From Chersky-806 sp038252255 (GTDB lineage: Bacteria > Actinomycetota > Acidimicrobiia > IMCC26256 > JAENVU01): a stretch of DNA of 64,000 bases. Positions 1 through 8,882 of this stretch are shown one piece after another. The stretch covers positions 62,001 through 126,000 of the forward strand of contig JBBSAM010000004.1 in the NCBI GenBank assembly GCA_038252255.1. Direction: 5' to 3'. Every line of letters starts with the position of its first letter. Position 1 is the first letter of the stretch. The position numbers were made by a program, and so were the translations under genes. The notes beneath the pieces were generated by a model that worked only from the letters and a program-made list of their open reading frames with translations, was not told the origin of the DNA and ran no database searches.

Positions 1-2363
1 AGGCCGAGGTCCTTCAGAGCATGCAGCCGGGCGAGTCCGGCATCGATGTCGAGCATGAAGGCGCTCTCGGTGATCTCCAGGACCAACGACTTCGCAGGCA
101 GGCCGGAATCGCTGAGGGCCCGCCGGACGCTGTCGACGAGTGTGGGCTCGGCGAGCTGGCGGGCCGAGAGGTTGACGGCGATGTAGAAGTCGTCGTCGAT
201 GATCCCCTCTTGGTGCCAGGCTTGGGTCTGGCGGCACGCCTGGTTGAGGACCCAGGCTCCGAGCGCGACGATCAGCCCGGTCGACTCGGCGACCCCGATG
301 AACTCCATGGGCGGTATCAAGCCGCGCTTCGGGTGGTTCCAACGGACGAGTGCCTCGGCGCCGACCGGGATCGCGTCATGGGCGGTGACGATGGGCTGGT
401 AGAAGACTTCGAGTTGGCCGCCGTCGATGGCATGCCGGATGTCGGCGCTGATGGCCAGTCGTGTGAGTGCCTCGTCTTGCAGACCGGGGCGGAACATCTC
501 GAAGCGGGCTTTGCCGTTGCGCTTGGCCAGGTACATCGCCATGTCTGCGTCGCGGAGAAGGTCTGCGGGTAGGTCGTTGTGGGATTCCCCGATCGCGACA
601 CCGATGCTGACCGACGTTGCGACGTCAGCGCCGGCGATGTTGAACGGCACGTTCAGTGCGTCGCCGATTCGCGCCGCGATGTCTTCGGCGGTTTGAGGCA
701 TGTGGCCGGGCTCGACGAGTACGGCGAACTCGTCTCCGCCGAATCGTGCGACGGTGTCACTGGAGCGGGCGGCGCGCAACAGGCGTTCGGCGACGGCGAT
801 GAGGAGCTCGTCGCCTGCGGCGTGACCCAGGCTGTCGTTCACGACCTTGAAGTCGTCGAGATCCAAGAACAGGATGGCGACCGGCGAAGCCTCGCGTTCG
901 GACCGGCGCAACGCGTGCTCGACGCGATCAATGAACAACGCCCGGTTGGCGAGACCGGTCAAGATGTCATGGAAGGCTTGGTGGTGCAACTGTTGCTGGA
1001 GGGCCTCGCGTGCTTCGATGGAGCCCGAGAGAACCTGTACCGAGCTGGCAATGGAATCACCGAGGCGGCCCGGCAACGGCAGGGCCACGACGGGGTCGTC
1101 GAGGTCGCCGCATGCAAGTGCCTGTGACTTGCTCTCGAGCAGACGCAAGTTCGCGACGAGGTCGTTGAACGCCTCCGCGACCTGTGTCGTTTCGCGGGGA
1201 CCACTGAGCAACTCGAGCTCGACGGCGAGGTTGCCGGCCCCCACCGATCGCGCCGATGTCGCGAGCTTGTTGAGCGGGCCGATGATCGATCGCGCCAGGC
1301 TCAACGCGAACGCGATCAGCAACACCGTGAACAGGCCGATCCCTACGAGCCAGCGGCGATAGAGGGCGTCGACCGATGACTGCAGCGAGCGCGCTCGCTG
1401 CTGTACCAGTCGGCTCGCCGCCGCTACGAGGCCGAAGAGCGTCTTGTAGCGGGCCACGGCGCCTCGGAACACGGCCAGGTTCGGACCGTTCCCCATCGGA
1501 ACCGGCTGCCCCTTCTGCACCTGGGCGACGGTGTGCTCGTAGACACGGACGTCCGGAAGGGCCGTCGCCTTCTTCCACGGAGTGGAGATGGCGGTATCGG
1601 ACGATGCCGCCAGCACGGCTGCGGCGGAGTTGTACCTGAAGCTGTCGCTCCCGAGGCGCACCAACACCGAAGGCTCCGGATCGGGAGAGGCCAACAGAAA
1701 TTCGCTGATGTCCGCCGACTGAGCATTGCCATATTGCAGCGCGGTGGTCGCCGCCTGCAGCTCACTGAGCGCGACGGCCAGCCGGCTGCCGTCGCGGACC
1801 TGCACGGCCCTCTGCCAGAGATCGGAAAGCCTGCGAAGAGCCACCCCAGTTATCCGACCGTAGAGCTCGACGTACGCGCTGCTGGCTTCGATCGACCCGA
1901 CCGCTTGACCGTCCACCTGGTGGCGCACCGACTCGATCTGCGCAGCCGACACCGGAGACGACGCGCCTAAGGACGCCAGGGCTGCATCGGTGGCCGGGCG
2001 GGCCGTGGCGGCGCGAACGTCGGGGCCGTACCCCAGCACGCCGGCAATGTTCTCGACCGGAACACCGGTTTCTGACGCCGCCTTCTCCAGGCCGACCGCG
2101 ATCGCCTCGTTCACGAGGGATCGGAAGAGTTGCACCGCGTCGCGCGTGGTCTCGATGTCCCGTTCGATCCGACTCGCGACCTTGGCGCTGTCGCGGTGCT
2201 GCAGCGCGCCACCAACTGCCAGCGTCCCGAACGCGACCATCGGCAGCATTACCAACGCGAGGACCCTCGGCGCGACCCCGACCCGTCGCGATCTCCGAGA
2301 ATTCCGATTTTTCGTACCAATCTGATCGGCTAGCGGTGACAGAACTTGACTTGGCGCCCCCAA
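1..2363 (-). CDS. Membrane-bound GGDEF-EAL c-di-GMP enzyme, 3' end cut by window edge
   Basis: Signalling protein for cyclic-di-GMP synthesis and breakdown. Reading from right to left: a basic N-terminus, a membrane helix near 2255-2200, a long helical extracytoplasmic sensor region, a second helix near 1345-1285, a HAMP-like linker, a GGDEF domain with an intact GGDEF motif at 726-740, and an EAL domain with the EAL triplet at 348-356 plus NLSARQ and ITES motifs. The frame stays open to base 1, where it stops just before the expected DDFG segment, so about 130-150 residues are missing. Both active-site signatures seen are canonical, so dual activity is possible. The start is uncertain: TTG at 2363 is the clearest candidate, and the basic stretch before the first helix could instead be near the true N-terminus. 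It follows the P450 gene on the same strand by about 75 bases. Confidence 0.85.
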   Translation of the reverse strand, partial: MGAPSQVLSPLADQIGTKNRNSRRSRRVGVAPRVLALVMLPMVAFGTLAVGGALQHRDSAKVASRIERDIETTRDAVQLFRSLVNEAIAVGLEKAASETGVPVENIAGVLGYGPDVRAATARPATDAALASLGASSPVSAAQIESVRHQVDGQAVGSIEASSAYVELYGRITGVALRRLSDLWQRAVQVRDGSRLAVALSELQAATTALQYGNAQSADISEFLLASPDPEPSVLVRLGSDSFRYNSAAAVLAASSDTAISTPWKKATALPDVRVYEHTVAQVQKGQPVPMGNGPNLAVFRGAVARYKTLFGLVAAASRLVQQRARSLQSSVDALYRRWLVGIGLFTVLLIAFALSLARSIIGPLNKLATSARSVGAGNLAVELELLSGPRETTQVAEAFNDLVANLRLLESKSQALACGDLDDPVVALPLPGRLGDSIASSVQVLSGSIEAREALQQQLHHQAFHDILTGLANRALFIDRVEHALRRSEREASPVAILFLDLDDFKVVNDSLGHAAGDELLIAVAERLLRAARSSDTVARFGGDEFAVLVEPGHMPQTAEDIAARIGDALNVPFNIAGADVATSVSIGVAIGESHNDLPADLLRDADMAMYLAKRNGKARFEMFRPGLQDEALTRLAISADIRHAIDGGQLEVFYQPIVTAHDAIPVGAEALVRWNHPKRGLIPPMEFIGVAESTGLIVALGAWVLNQACRQTQAWHQEGIIDDDFYIAVNLSARQLAEPTLVDSVRRALSDSGLPAKSLVLEITESAFMLDIDAGLARLHALKDLG

Positions 2364-2439
2364 ACCGCCGGTTCGGCCGCTCGTCCCTGGGTGATCGGGA
2401 TGAGCGTCGCGGTCGGGCCGTGGTCGAATGAGGTGTGGG

Positions 2440-3663
2440 TCAGCCGGCGGTGGTCGGTGGTGTCCAGCGGATGGGCAGCTGGGCCGGGCCCCAGATCCCG
2501 AAGGTTTCGGGCTTCCACGTGACAGGTCCGGCGAGCTCGAGGTCCGGGAGCCGTTGTGCGATGAGCGTCAGGGCTTCCTGGAGCTCGGCGCGGGCGAGGT
2601 GGGCGCCGAGGCAGTGGTGGATGCCCGACCCGAAGGTCATCTGTGGGGCAGCGGATTCGCGGGTGATGTCGAACCGTTCCGGCTCGGGGAAGGTTTCGGG
2701 GTCCCGGTTCGCGCCGGCCAAGGAGAGCGCGACGAGCGTGCCGCTCGGGAAGCAGACGCCGCGGTAGTCGATGTCTTGGGAAGCGACCCGCATCGTTCCC
2801 TGCACGGCCCCGAGGTAGCGCATCGTCTCTTCGACCACGCGGGGCACGAGGCCAGGTTGCTCGACGAACCTTCGCCATTGCTCGGGATGTGCGCCGAGGA
2901 GCGCGATGCAGCAGGCGAGCTGGTTACGGGTGGTGTCGGTGCCGGCCATCAGGACGGCTTCGGCGAGCATGATCAGCTCGTCGGTCGAGAGCCGGTCACC
3001 GGCTTCTTCGACCGCGATGAGTGCGCTCAGCAGATCCGAGCCCGGTTGCTTTCGGCGCTGGTCGACGAGTGCACACACGTAGGTCTCGAGCTCGGCGGAT
3101 GCGCGTTGGATCGCGGGGAGGTCCTCGGCGAGGTTCTGGTTGAAGATCCGGAAGATGTCGGTCGCCCACTGGGAGAACAGCTGCCAGTCGTGCTTCGGCG
3201 CGCCGAGCAGCTCGCAGATGATCGGGATCGGATACGGATCACACACCTCGGCCACCAGGTCACAGCTGCCGGCCGGCGCGACGGTGTCGATGAGGTCTCC
3301 GATCACGGAACGCATGAACGGCCGCAGACGGTCGGCGGCGGACGGGGTGAAAGCGGGTCCGACGAGACGACGGAGGCGCGCATGCTCGTCGCCCTCCATC
3401 GACAGGATCGACTGGCGTCGCGTCTCCAGGTAGCTGCCGTCAAGGCCTTGCATCTGTGGGATGAGCGACAGCGCCGAGTGAAACCGCCGATCCCGCAACA
3501 CCGCGACGATGTCCTCGTATCGGGTCAGCGCGAAGCCCATCGGGGTGCGGGCGAGCCAATGCTGCTCCCGCGCTTCGGCGATCACCGCGAGACGCTGCTC
3601 GCGATCGATCCCGACCGTGTCGCACGACGGAAGATCGAGCTCATGGACCGAGATCGCGACCAC
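2440..3663 (-). CDS. Cytochrome P450 (class I, soluble)
   Basis: Heme monooxygenase of 407 residues that would need separate ferredoxin and reductase partners. The I-helix oxygen-binding motif AGTDTT is at about 240-245, the K-helix ExxR at 279-282, and the heme loop FGSGIHHCLGA places the thiolate ligand at Cys351. No membrane anchor is present, as expected for an actinobacterial CYP. The GTG start at 3663 is preceded by a good Shine-Dalgarno (GAGGGAG). It is transcribed divergently from a second P450 at 3760 across about 96 bases. The substrate cannot be read from sequence; family members act on fatty acids, terpenoids or steroids. Confidence 0.93.
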   Translation of the reverse strand: MVAISVHELDLPSCDTVGIDREQRLAVIAEAREQHWLARTPMGFALTRYEDIVAVLRDRRFHSALSLIPQMQGLDGSYLETRRQSILSMEGDEHARLRRLVGPAFTPSAADRLRPFMRSVIGDLIDTVAPAGSCDLVAEVCDPYPIPIICELLGAPKHDWQLFSQWATDIFRIFNQNLAEDLPAIQRASAELETYVCALVDQRRKQPGSDLLSALIAVEEAGDRLSTDELIMLAEAVLMAGTDTTRNQLACCIALLGAHPEQWRRFVEQPGLVPRVVEETMRYLGAVQGTMRVASQDIDYRGVCFPSGTLVALSLAGANRDPETFPEPERFDITRESAAPQMTFGSGIHHCLGAHLARAELQEALTLIAQRLPDLELAGPVTWKPETFGIWGPAQLPIRWTPPTTAG

Positions 3664-3747
3664 ACCACTCCCTCACGGACGAGAACGCCGACCCGACGCT
3701 ATCGCCCAGGTCGGCCCGAGGCCTCACGTGGTGGCCGCGGGGTCTTC

Positions 3748-3753
3748 TACGCT
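3748..3753 (+). promoter_or_regulatory. -10 box of a leaderless promoter
   Basis: TACGCT lies 6 nt before the ATG at 3760, so transcription would start at or next to the start codon. No Shine-Dalgarno is visible upstream of this gene. Confidence 0.5.
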
Positions 3754-3759
3754 CGACGG

Positions 3760-4932
3760 ATGACGCGCGAGCAGATCTCCGTGGACCTGGTCACCGATCC
3801 AGTGCCGGGTGAGGAGCTGCACCGGATGCTGGCGGGCGCGCGCTCCGCTCCGGTTCCTCCGGAGGCGAGCCTCCTCGGGATGCCGGCGCGTCTGATCGCA
3901 CGCTTCGACGCGCTCAAGGCGTTCTTCACCGACGACGAGCAGTTTCCCGGTGGCGCGTCCTACCAGTACATGGTCGAACCGGCGGTCGGCCCGACGTTCA
4001 TCTCGATGGACGGCGCGGAGCACGATCGCACCCGTCGGCTGGCAACGCCGGCGTTCCGATCGAAACGCGTGACCCGGTGGGTCGACGACGAGCTGGTGCC
4101 GCTCGCGCACGAGATCGTCGACCGCTTCGCGGCCCGGGGCAGCGCCGATCTGGTGACGTCGTTCTCGTCGGTGCTGCCGCTGTGGGCGATCTCCCGCAAG
4201 CTCGGGTTGCCGATGGGGAGCGAAGACCGTCAGCGGGCCTGGACGGCTGCGCTGCTCTCGCATCCGGTCGATCCCGCGGGTGCGGCCGTGGCGAAGCAGG
4301 AAGTGCTCGAGTTCCTGGCACCGATCCTCGAGCAGCGGCGTCGGAATCCCGGCGACGACGTGCTGTCGCACTTGCTCGAGCACGAGCACGACGGCGCGCG
4401 CATGACCGACGAGGAGATCATCAACCACATTCGTCTGCTCTACGTCGTGGGTGCCGCGACCACCTCGGACGGGATGAGCAGTCTCCTCTACCACGTGCTC
4501 ACCCGTCCCGAGATGCTGGCCCGGGCGGCGGACGGGCCGGAGATGCGTGAGCGACTCGTCATCGAGTCACTGCGCTACGAACCTCCCGTGGCGGTGTTGC
4601 CGAGGATCGTCGCGAACGCCGGCATCGTCGCCGAGACCGAGCTCCCGGCCGGTTCGCTCGTGCTGTGCGCCATCGCCGGCGCGAACCGCGACCCGGAGGT
4701 GTTCACGGACCCGGATCGCTTCGACCCTGACCGCGACTTGCGCGAGACGCTGACGTTCGGGTTCGGCTCGAAGTTCTGCCCCGGCGCACATCTCGCCCGC
4801 CGCCAGATGACCGCGGCGCTCGACGTGCTTGCTTCGCGACTGCCGAACCTCCGGGTCGTCGAGGCCGCCGAGCCATCCGGCGGGATCCTCCGCTCGTGCC
4901 GCCGGCTCCGAGCGACCTGGCAGCCGGGATGA
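3760..4932 (+). CDS. Cytochrome P450 with an atypical I-helix
   Basis: P450 of 390 residues. ExxR is at 269-272 and the heme-ligand loop FGFGSKFCPGAHLA gives Cys340. The I-helix segment reads GAATTS (231-236): the acidic residue that normally precedes the Thr pair, and helps proton delivery to the iron-bound oxygen, is Ala. That suggests altered oxygen activation or peroxygenase-like chemistry, or simply a divergent subfamily. The frame is open far upstream, but the ATG at 3760 is chosen because the upstream part is the complement of the neighbouring P450 and a TANNNT box precedes this ATG. A hairpin follows the stop codon. Confidence 0.9.
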   Translation: MTREQISVDLVTDPVPGEELHRMLAGARSAPVPPEASLLGMPARLIARFDALKAFFTDDEQFPGGASYQYMVEPAVGPTFISMDGAEHDRTRRLATPAFRSKRVTRWVDDELVPLAHEIVDRFAARGSADLVTSFSSVLPLWAISRKLGLPMGSEDRQRAWTAALLSHPVDPAGAAVAKQEVLEFLAPILEQRRRNPGDDVLSHLLEHEHDGARMTDEEIINHIRLLYVVGAATTSDGMSSLLYHVLTRPEMLARAADGPEMRERLVIESLRYEPPVAVLPRIVANAGIVAETELPAGSLVLCAIAGANRDPEVFTDPDRFDPDRDLRETLTFGFGSKFCPGAHLARRQMTAALDVLASRLPNLRVVEAAEPSGGILRSCRRLRATWQPG

Positions 4933-4934
4933 CC

Positions 4935-4949
4935 GACCGCTGAGCGGTC
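4935..4949. terminator. Short hairpin after P450
   Basis: GACCGCTGAGCGGTC is a perfect inverted repeat (7-1-7) starting 3 bases after the P450 stop. No T-run follows, so termination strength is unknown. Confidence 0.4.
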
Positions 4950-5048
4950 GCCCACCCGGTCATTCATCGGCGTTGATACCGTCCGACGGAACCCGCCAGC
5001 CCCGGTCATCTCGCGCAGTGCCTCGACCCGACAGGAAGACACCTCGAC

Positions 5049-5492
5049 ATGGAAAAGATCCTCGTGGCCTACGACCACTCCGACGCCTCCCAGGCTGCGC
5101 TCCGCTGGTCGATCGGCTACTCCCGGTCGCACGATGTCGAGGTGCTTCTCGTCTACGTCGTGTCGTCTCTCGAAGAGTGGGAGCTTGCGGCGATCCAGGT
5201 TGATCCGGATCCGATTCGGCACAGCATCCAGCGGCTTCTCGCCGGCGAGTGGAGCGATCCGCTCCGCGACGCGGGAGTCACGTTCGACACACGCGTCCTG
5301 GTCGGTCGGGCCGCCGACGCGGTCCTCCACTGCGCGGAGGAGGAGCAAGTGGCCCTCGTCGTCCTCGGCATGACGAGCCGCGGCACGCTCTTCGAGCTCA
5401 TGGCCGGCGGTACGACCGAACGGCTGCTGCATCATGCGCATCGTCCGGTCGTTGCGGTCCCGGCCGGCTGGACGACTGAGCGGGCCGGATAG
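5049..5492 (+). CDS. Universal stress protein (UspA family)
   Basis: Small cytosolic alpha/beta protein of 147 residues and a single Usp domain. It begins KILVAYDHSDAS, the usual first strand and loop, and has the Gly-rich nucleotide-loop region GMTSRG near 117 followed by GGTTERLLHHAHRPVVAV, the typical end of the fold. Such proteins bind ATP or act as dimers in redox and starvation stress. It stands alone between a P450 and a membrane protein encoded convergently. The upstream GGAAG could be its ribosome site. Confidence 0.93.
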   Translation: MEKILVAYDHSDASQAALRWSIGYSRSHDVEVLLVYVVSSLEEWELAAIQVDPDPIRHSIQRLLAGEWSDPLRDAGVTFDTRVLVGRAADAVLHCAEEEQVALVVLGMTSRGTLFELMAGGTTERLLHHAHRPVVAVPAGWTTERAG

Positions 5493-5528
5493 AAGCTCGC
5501 CCGTTCACCACGACGCCGGACGTCGCGC

Positions 5529-5939
5529 TCAGAGCAGCTCGAACGCGACCAAGGCGCAGGTGGCGCACAGGATGGCCAGGCCGACGATGAACAACCGGTC
5601 CGCGTAGGTCTCGAGACGCTTGGTGCGGGCACTCGGTCTTCGGGTGCGCAGTGACGAGTAGGCCAACAGGCATGACGCCATGAAGATGAACGAGTTCACC
5701 GCCAGGAGATCATCAGCGATCGTGGTGTATCCGGTCTTGACGTTGATGGCGATCCGGATGATTCCGATGACCGTGAGGCAAACCCCCACGAGGCCCGCCG
5801 ACACCGTGAAGATGTGGACATTGAGGTCGATCTCCGTCGCGGGCTGAGCCAGATCCAGGCGCGCTTCGGAGAAGGCCCCGTCCTCCGGGGCTTCGGGCGA
5901 GGGGTCGGCGTCCCCTCGATCGGTTTCGTCGTGGTTCAC
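5529..5939 (-). CDS. Small three-helix membrane protein, unknown function
   Basis: About 136 residues if it starts at the GTG at 5939; the frame is open to 6107, but that extension would run into the promoter and start of ctaC. The N-terminal 35 residues are acidic and disordered-looking. After that come three hydrophobic segments: HIFTVSAGLVGVCLTVIGII, a second near LLAVNSFIFMASCLLAY, and a C-terminal LFIVGLAILCATCALVAF. No catalytic motif is visible. It ends 37 bases from the end of the Usp gene (convergent) and is divergent from ctaC. Function unknown. Confidence 0.7.
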   Translation of the reverse strand: MNHDETDRGDADPSPEAPEDGAFSEARLDLAQPATEIDLNVHIFTVSAGLVGVCLTVIGIIRIAINVKTGYTTIADDLLAVNSFIFMASCLLAYSSLRTRRPSARTKRLETYADRLFIVGLAILCATCALVAFELL

Positions 5940-6085
5940 GATGGAGCCCGGGAAGGGGAGAGGCTCATCACCCGGCGGACGGTAGCCGGTGGGTGAGCCG
6001 GAGGTGCGGAGAATCGCGCGAGCGACGTGGCCGCCAACGACGAGCTGGTCGACATCGGACACGAGACGTAGCTTCGGTCCGGCGC

Positions 6086-6091
6086 TACGTT
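6086..6091 (+). promoter_or_regulatory. -10 box of leaderless ctaC promoter
   Basis: TACGTT is placed 6 nt before the ATG at 6098 of ctaC. No Shine-Dalgarno is seen. Confidence 0.5.
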
Positions 6092-6097
6092 CGCGCC

Positions 6098-6820
6098 ATG
6101 CGGCCACCCGCGAAGCGCTCGCTAGTGGGGACAGTGGTTCTCCTGGCTCTTGCCGGCTGCGACAGCAACTTCGGCGAGAAGTCGGGCGCGACGAAGCAGA
6201 GCCGCGGCATGTCGGATCTGTGGAACGGCAGCATGATGATCGCGATCGTCATCGGCGCGCTCGTGACGGCGCTGATCATCTGGTGCGTGCTCCGCTATCG
6301 CCATCGCGCACGTGACGGCGTTCCGAGCCAGCGGCAGTACAACGTCCCCCTGGAGATCTTGTACACGGCGATCCCGATTGTCATCGTCCTCGTGCTCTTC
6401 GGCTACTCGTGGTCCGTACAGAACGATGTCGACGCGCTGAGCACCAATCCGGATGTGACGGTCGAGGTGCGCGGCTTCCAGTGGCAGTGGCAGTTCCATT
6501 ACCGCGACGACGACGTCACCGTTACCGGTGTACCCGATCGGACGCCGGTCATGGTTCTTCCGGTCGGCGAGACCGTGCGACTGGTTCTGACATCACGTGA
6601 CGTCATCCACTCGTTCTACGTACCGGACTTCCTCTTCAAGCGCGATGTCATTCCGGGCATGAAGAACCAGTTCGAGATCACCGTCGACAAGCCAGGCTTC
6701 TACCGCGGCTACTGCGCCGAGTTCTGTGGCCTCGACCACGCCCGGATGACCTTCGCGGTGCGCGCGATGTCCAAGGCCGACTACCGCGACTGGATCGCGC
6801 GAAAGCAGGCAAGCTCATGA
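6098..6820 (+). CDS. ctaC: Cytochrome c oxidase subunit II (CuA subunit)
   Basis: Electron-entry subunit of the aa3-type oxidase, 240 residues. A lipoprotein-type signal ends LALAGC (Cys21), two membrane helices follow, then a periplasmic cupredoxin domain. The binuclear CuA ligands are all present in CAEFCGLDHARM: Cys206, Cys210, His214 and Met217. The aromatic WQWQF stretch that relays electrons to CuA is also present. The ATG at 6098 is used because the signal peptide starts there, although the frame is open further upstream. Its stop overlaps the ctaD start (ATGA). Confidence 0.96.
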   Translation: MRPPAKRSLVGTVVLLALAGCDSNFGEKSGATKQSRGMSDLWNGSMMIAIVIGALVTALIIWCVLRYRHRARDGVPSQRQYNVPLEILYTAIPIVIVLVLFGYSWSVQNDVDALSTNPDVTVEVRGFQWQWQFHYRDDDVTVTGVPDRTPVMVLPVGETVRLVLTSRDVIHSFYVPDFLFKRDVIPGMKNQFEITVDKPGFYRGYCAEFCGLDHARMTFAVRAMSKADYRDWIARKQASS

Positions 6821-8472
6821 CGGTGACCCTCAAGCGTCCCGAGGATGGGTCCGCGCCCGAGCCTCACTCCGGAGCGACGGGCATCCTGCGGTGGTTGACG
6901 ACCACCGACCACAAGCAGATCGGGCTCAGCTACATCTTCACCGCGATTGGCTTCTTCTGCATGGGCGGGTTGCTCGCGCTGGTGATCCGGACGCAGCTGG
7001 CTCAGCCCGACGAGCATCTCGTCGATCCACAGACCTACAACGAGTTCTTCACGATGCACGGCAGCATCATGATCTACCTGTTCGCAGTGCCGTTCGCGTT
7101 CGGTCTCGCCAACTACGTCGTCCCGCTCCAGATCGGCGCGCCCGACATGGCGTTCCCACGGATGAACGCGCTCGGCTACTGGCTCTACCTCTTCGGCGGC
7201 CTCACGATGATCTCGGGCTTCCTCACTGCCAGCGGCGCCGCCAGTTTCGGGTGGTTCGCCTACGCGCCGCTCTCCGGAGCTGTCTACTCACCCGGTGTCG
7301 GCCCGGACCTCTGGATCATCGGTGTCGTGGTCACGAGCACCGCGGGCGTGCTGACCGCCGTGAACCTCGTGACGACGATCTTCATGTTGCGCGCGCCCGG
7401 CATGACGATGTTCAGGGTGCCGATCTACACGTGGAACATGCTCGTGACGAGCATGCTGGTGCTGGTCACGTTCCCGGTGCTCACGGCCGCGCTCGTGATG
7501 TTGTTCTCGGACCGTCATCTCGGCACGCAGGTGTTCGAGGCCACGAAGGACGGCACGCCGATCCTCTGGCAACACATGTTCTGGTTCTTCGGTCATCCCG
7601 AGGTGTACATCATCGCTCTGCCGTTCTTCGGGGTGGTCACCGAGGTGTTCGCGGTCTTCTCGCGGCGACCAGTGTTCGGCTACAAGACACTGGTCTTCGC
7701 CACCCTGGCGATCGGCGGCCTGTCGTTCGGGGTATGGGCGCACCACATGTTCGCGACGGGCGCAGTCGCCCTGTCGTTCTTCAGCTTGATGAGCCTCCTC
7801 ATCGCTGTTCCCACCGGTATCAAGTTCTTCACCTGGATCGGCACCATGTGGGGTGGGCACATCTCGCTCGACACGCCGATGCTGTTCGCCATCGGCATGT
7901 TGCTCGTGTTTCTCCTCGGAGGCCTGAGCGGGGTGCTCCAGGCCATGGCCCCGGTCGACTTCAGCCTGACCGACACGTACTTCGTCGTCGCGCACCTGCA
8001 CTACGTGATCATGGGGTTGGTGATGGGTGCGTTCGCCGGCATCTACTACTGGTTCCCGAAGATGACCGGGAAGCTGCTGAACGAGCGTTGGGGCAAGGTG
8101 CACTTCTACTGCTTCCTCATCGGGATCAACGTCACGTTCTTCGTGCAACACCAGCTCGGCCTCGACGGCATGCCGCGGCGGGTCGCGAGCTACACGGCCA
8201 AGGAGGGGTGGGGGACGCTCAACCTCATCTCGACGATCGGCTCGTACATCCTGGCGCTCGGAGTGTTGGCCTTCGTCTGGAACCTCTTCCACAGCCTCCG
8301 GCACGGCAAGCCCGCCGGAGACGATCCGTGGGGCGGCCAGACGTTGGAGTGGGCGACGACCTCACCGCCGCCGGAGCACAACTTCGACTCGCTACCGCCG
8401 ATCCGCTCGGAGCGGCCGCTCTGGGATCTGCACCACCCGCCGGCTGGTCCGGACGGATTGGCCGGACCATGA
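6817..8472 (+). CDS. ctaD: Cytochrome c oxidase subunit I (heme aa3-CuB)
   Basis: Catalytic subunit of the heme-copper oxidase, 551 residues with about 12 membrane helices. Signature stretches include the heme a ligand region TMHGSIMIYLF, the CuB and His-Tyr cross-link region WFFGHPEVYIIALPFFG, the HHMFATG pair, and TYFVVAHLHYVIMG with the heme ligands of helix X. It couples oxygen reduction to proton pumping at the plasma membrane. It overlaps ctaC at its start and the small subunit at its end by ATGA, so the three are translationally coupled. Confidence 0.97.
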   Translation: MTVTLKRPEDGSAPEPHSGATGILRWLTTTDHKQIGLSYIFTAIGFFCMGGLLALVIRTQLAQPDEHLVDPQTYNEFFTMHGSIMIYLFAVPFAFGLANYVVPLQIGAPDMAFPRMNALGYWLYLFGGLTMISGFLTASGAASFGWFAYAPLSGAVYSPGVGPDLWIIGVVVTSTAGVLTAVNLVTTIFMLRAPGMTMFRVPIYTWNMLVTSMLVLVTFPVLTAALVMLFSDRHLGTQVFEATKDGTPILWQHMFWFFGHPEVYIIALPFFGVVTEVFAVFSRRPVFGYKTLVFATLAIGGLSFGVWAHHMFATGAVALSFFSLMSLLIAVPTGIKFFTWIGTMWGGHISLDTPMLFAIGMLLVFLLGGLSGVLQAMAPVDFSLTDTYFVVAHLHYVIMGLVMGAFAGIYYWFPKMTGKLLNERWGKVHFYCFLIGINVTFFVQHQLGLDGMPRRVASYTAKEGWGTLNLISTIGSYILALGVLAFVWNLFHSLRHGKPAGDDPWGGQTLEWATTSPPPEHNFDSLPPIRSERPLWDLHHPPAGPDGLAGP

Positions 8473-8873
8473 AGAGCGAAGCCCGGATCTTCCTCGGCGT
8501 CGCCGCGTTCTTCGTGGTGATCGGCGTCGTCTACTGGTTCGTGTCGTACGAGAACGCCGGCGCAGTGATGTTGGCGGCCAGCGCCGTGATGGGCCTGCTC
8601 GCGGGCGGCTCCATCTGGTTCCTGTCACGCCATGCGCCGATTCGCGCCGAGGATCGCGCCGACGCCACCATCGCCGACGGCACCGGGACCGTCGACGTCT
8701 TTCCCACGCATTCCGTCTGGCCCTTCGCGGTGGGCCTGAGCGCGGCACTCATGGCCAGCGGATTTGCCTTCGGTGCGTGGTTGGTCCTCATCGGAGTCGG
8801 AGCCCTCGTGATCTCACTGGCCGGGTACGTGCGCGAGGTGCGCGACGCGACGGTCCCGAACGAGCGCCGGTAG
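8469..8873 (+). CDS. ctaF: Cytochrome c oxidase subunit IV-like (CtaF)
   Basis: 134-residue membrane protein with four hydrophobic segments (two near the N-terminus ending in GGSIWFLSRH, two near the C-terminus) and a short soluble linker. Size, topology and position directly after ctaD fit the actinobacterial oxidase subunit IV. It starts in an ATGA overlap with ctaD. The stop lies 9 bases from the stop of qcrB on the opposite strand, so the two respiratory operons converge with almost no spacer. Confidence 0.88.
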   Translation: MKSEARIFLGVAAFFVVIGVVYWFVSYENAGAVMLAASAVMGLLAGGSIWFLSRHAPIRAEDRADATIADGTGTVDVFPTHSVWPFAVGLSAALMASGFAFGAWLVLIGVGALVISLAGYVREVRDATVPNERR

Positions 8874-8882
8874 AGCCCCCCG

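Noticed and set aside
2428..3759. Open frame on the plus strand continuous with the second P450 (would make an 834-residue protein)
   Set aside because: The first 444 codons are the complement of the opposite-strand P450 and show no domain; the P450 starts at ATG 3760.
6891..8873. 660-codon plus-strand frame spanning ctaD and ctaF
   Set aside because: Only its end is real (ctaF from 8469); the rest is out-of-frame ctaD.
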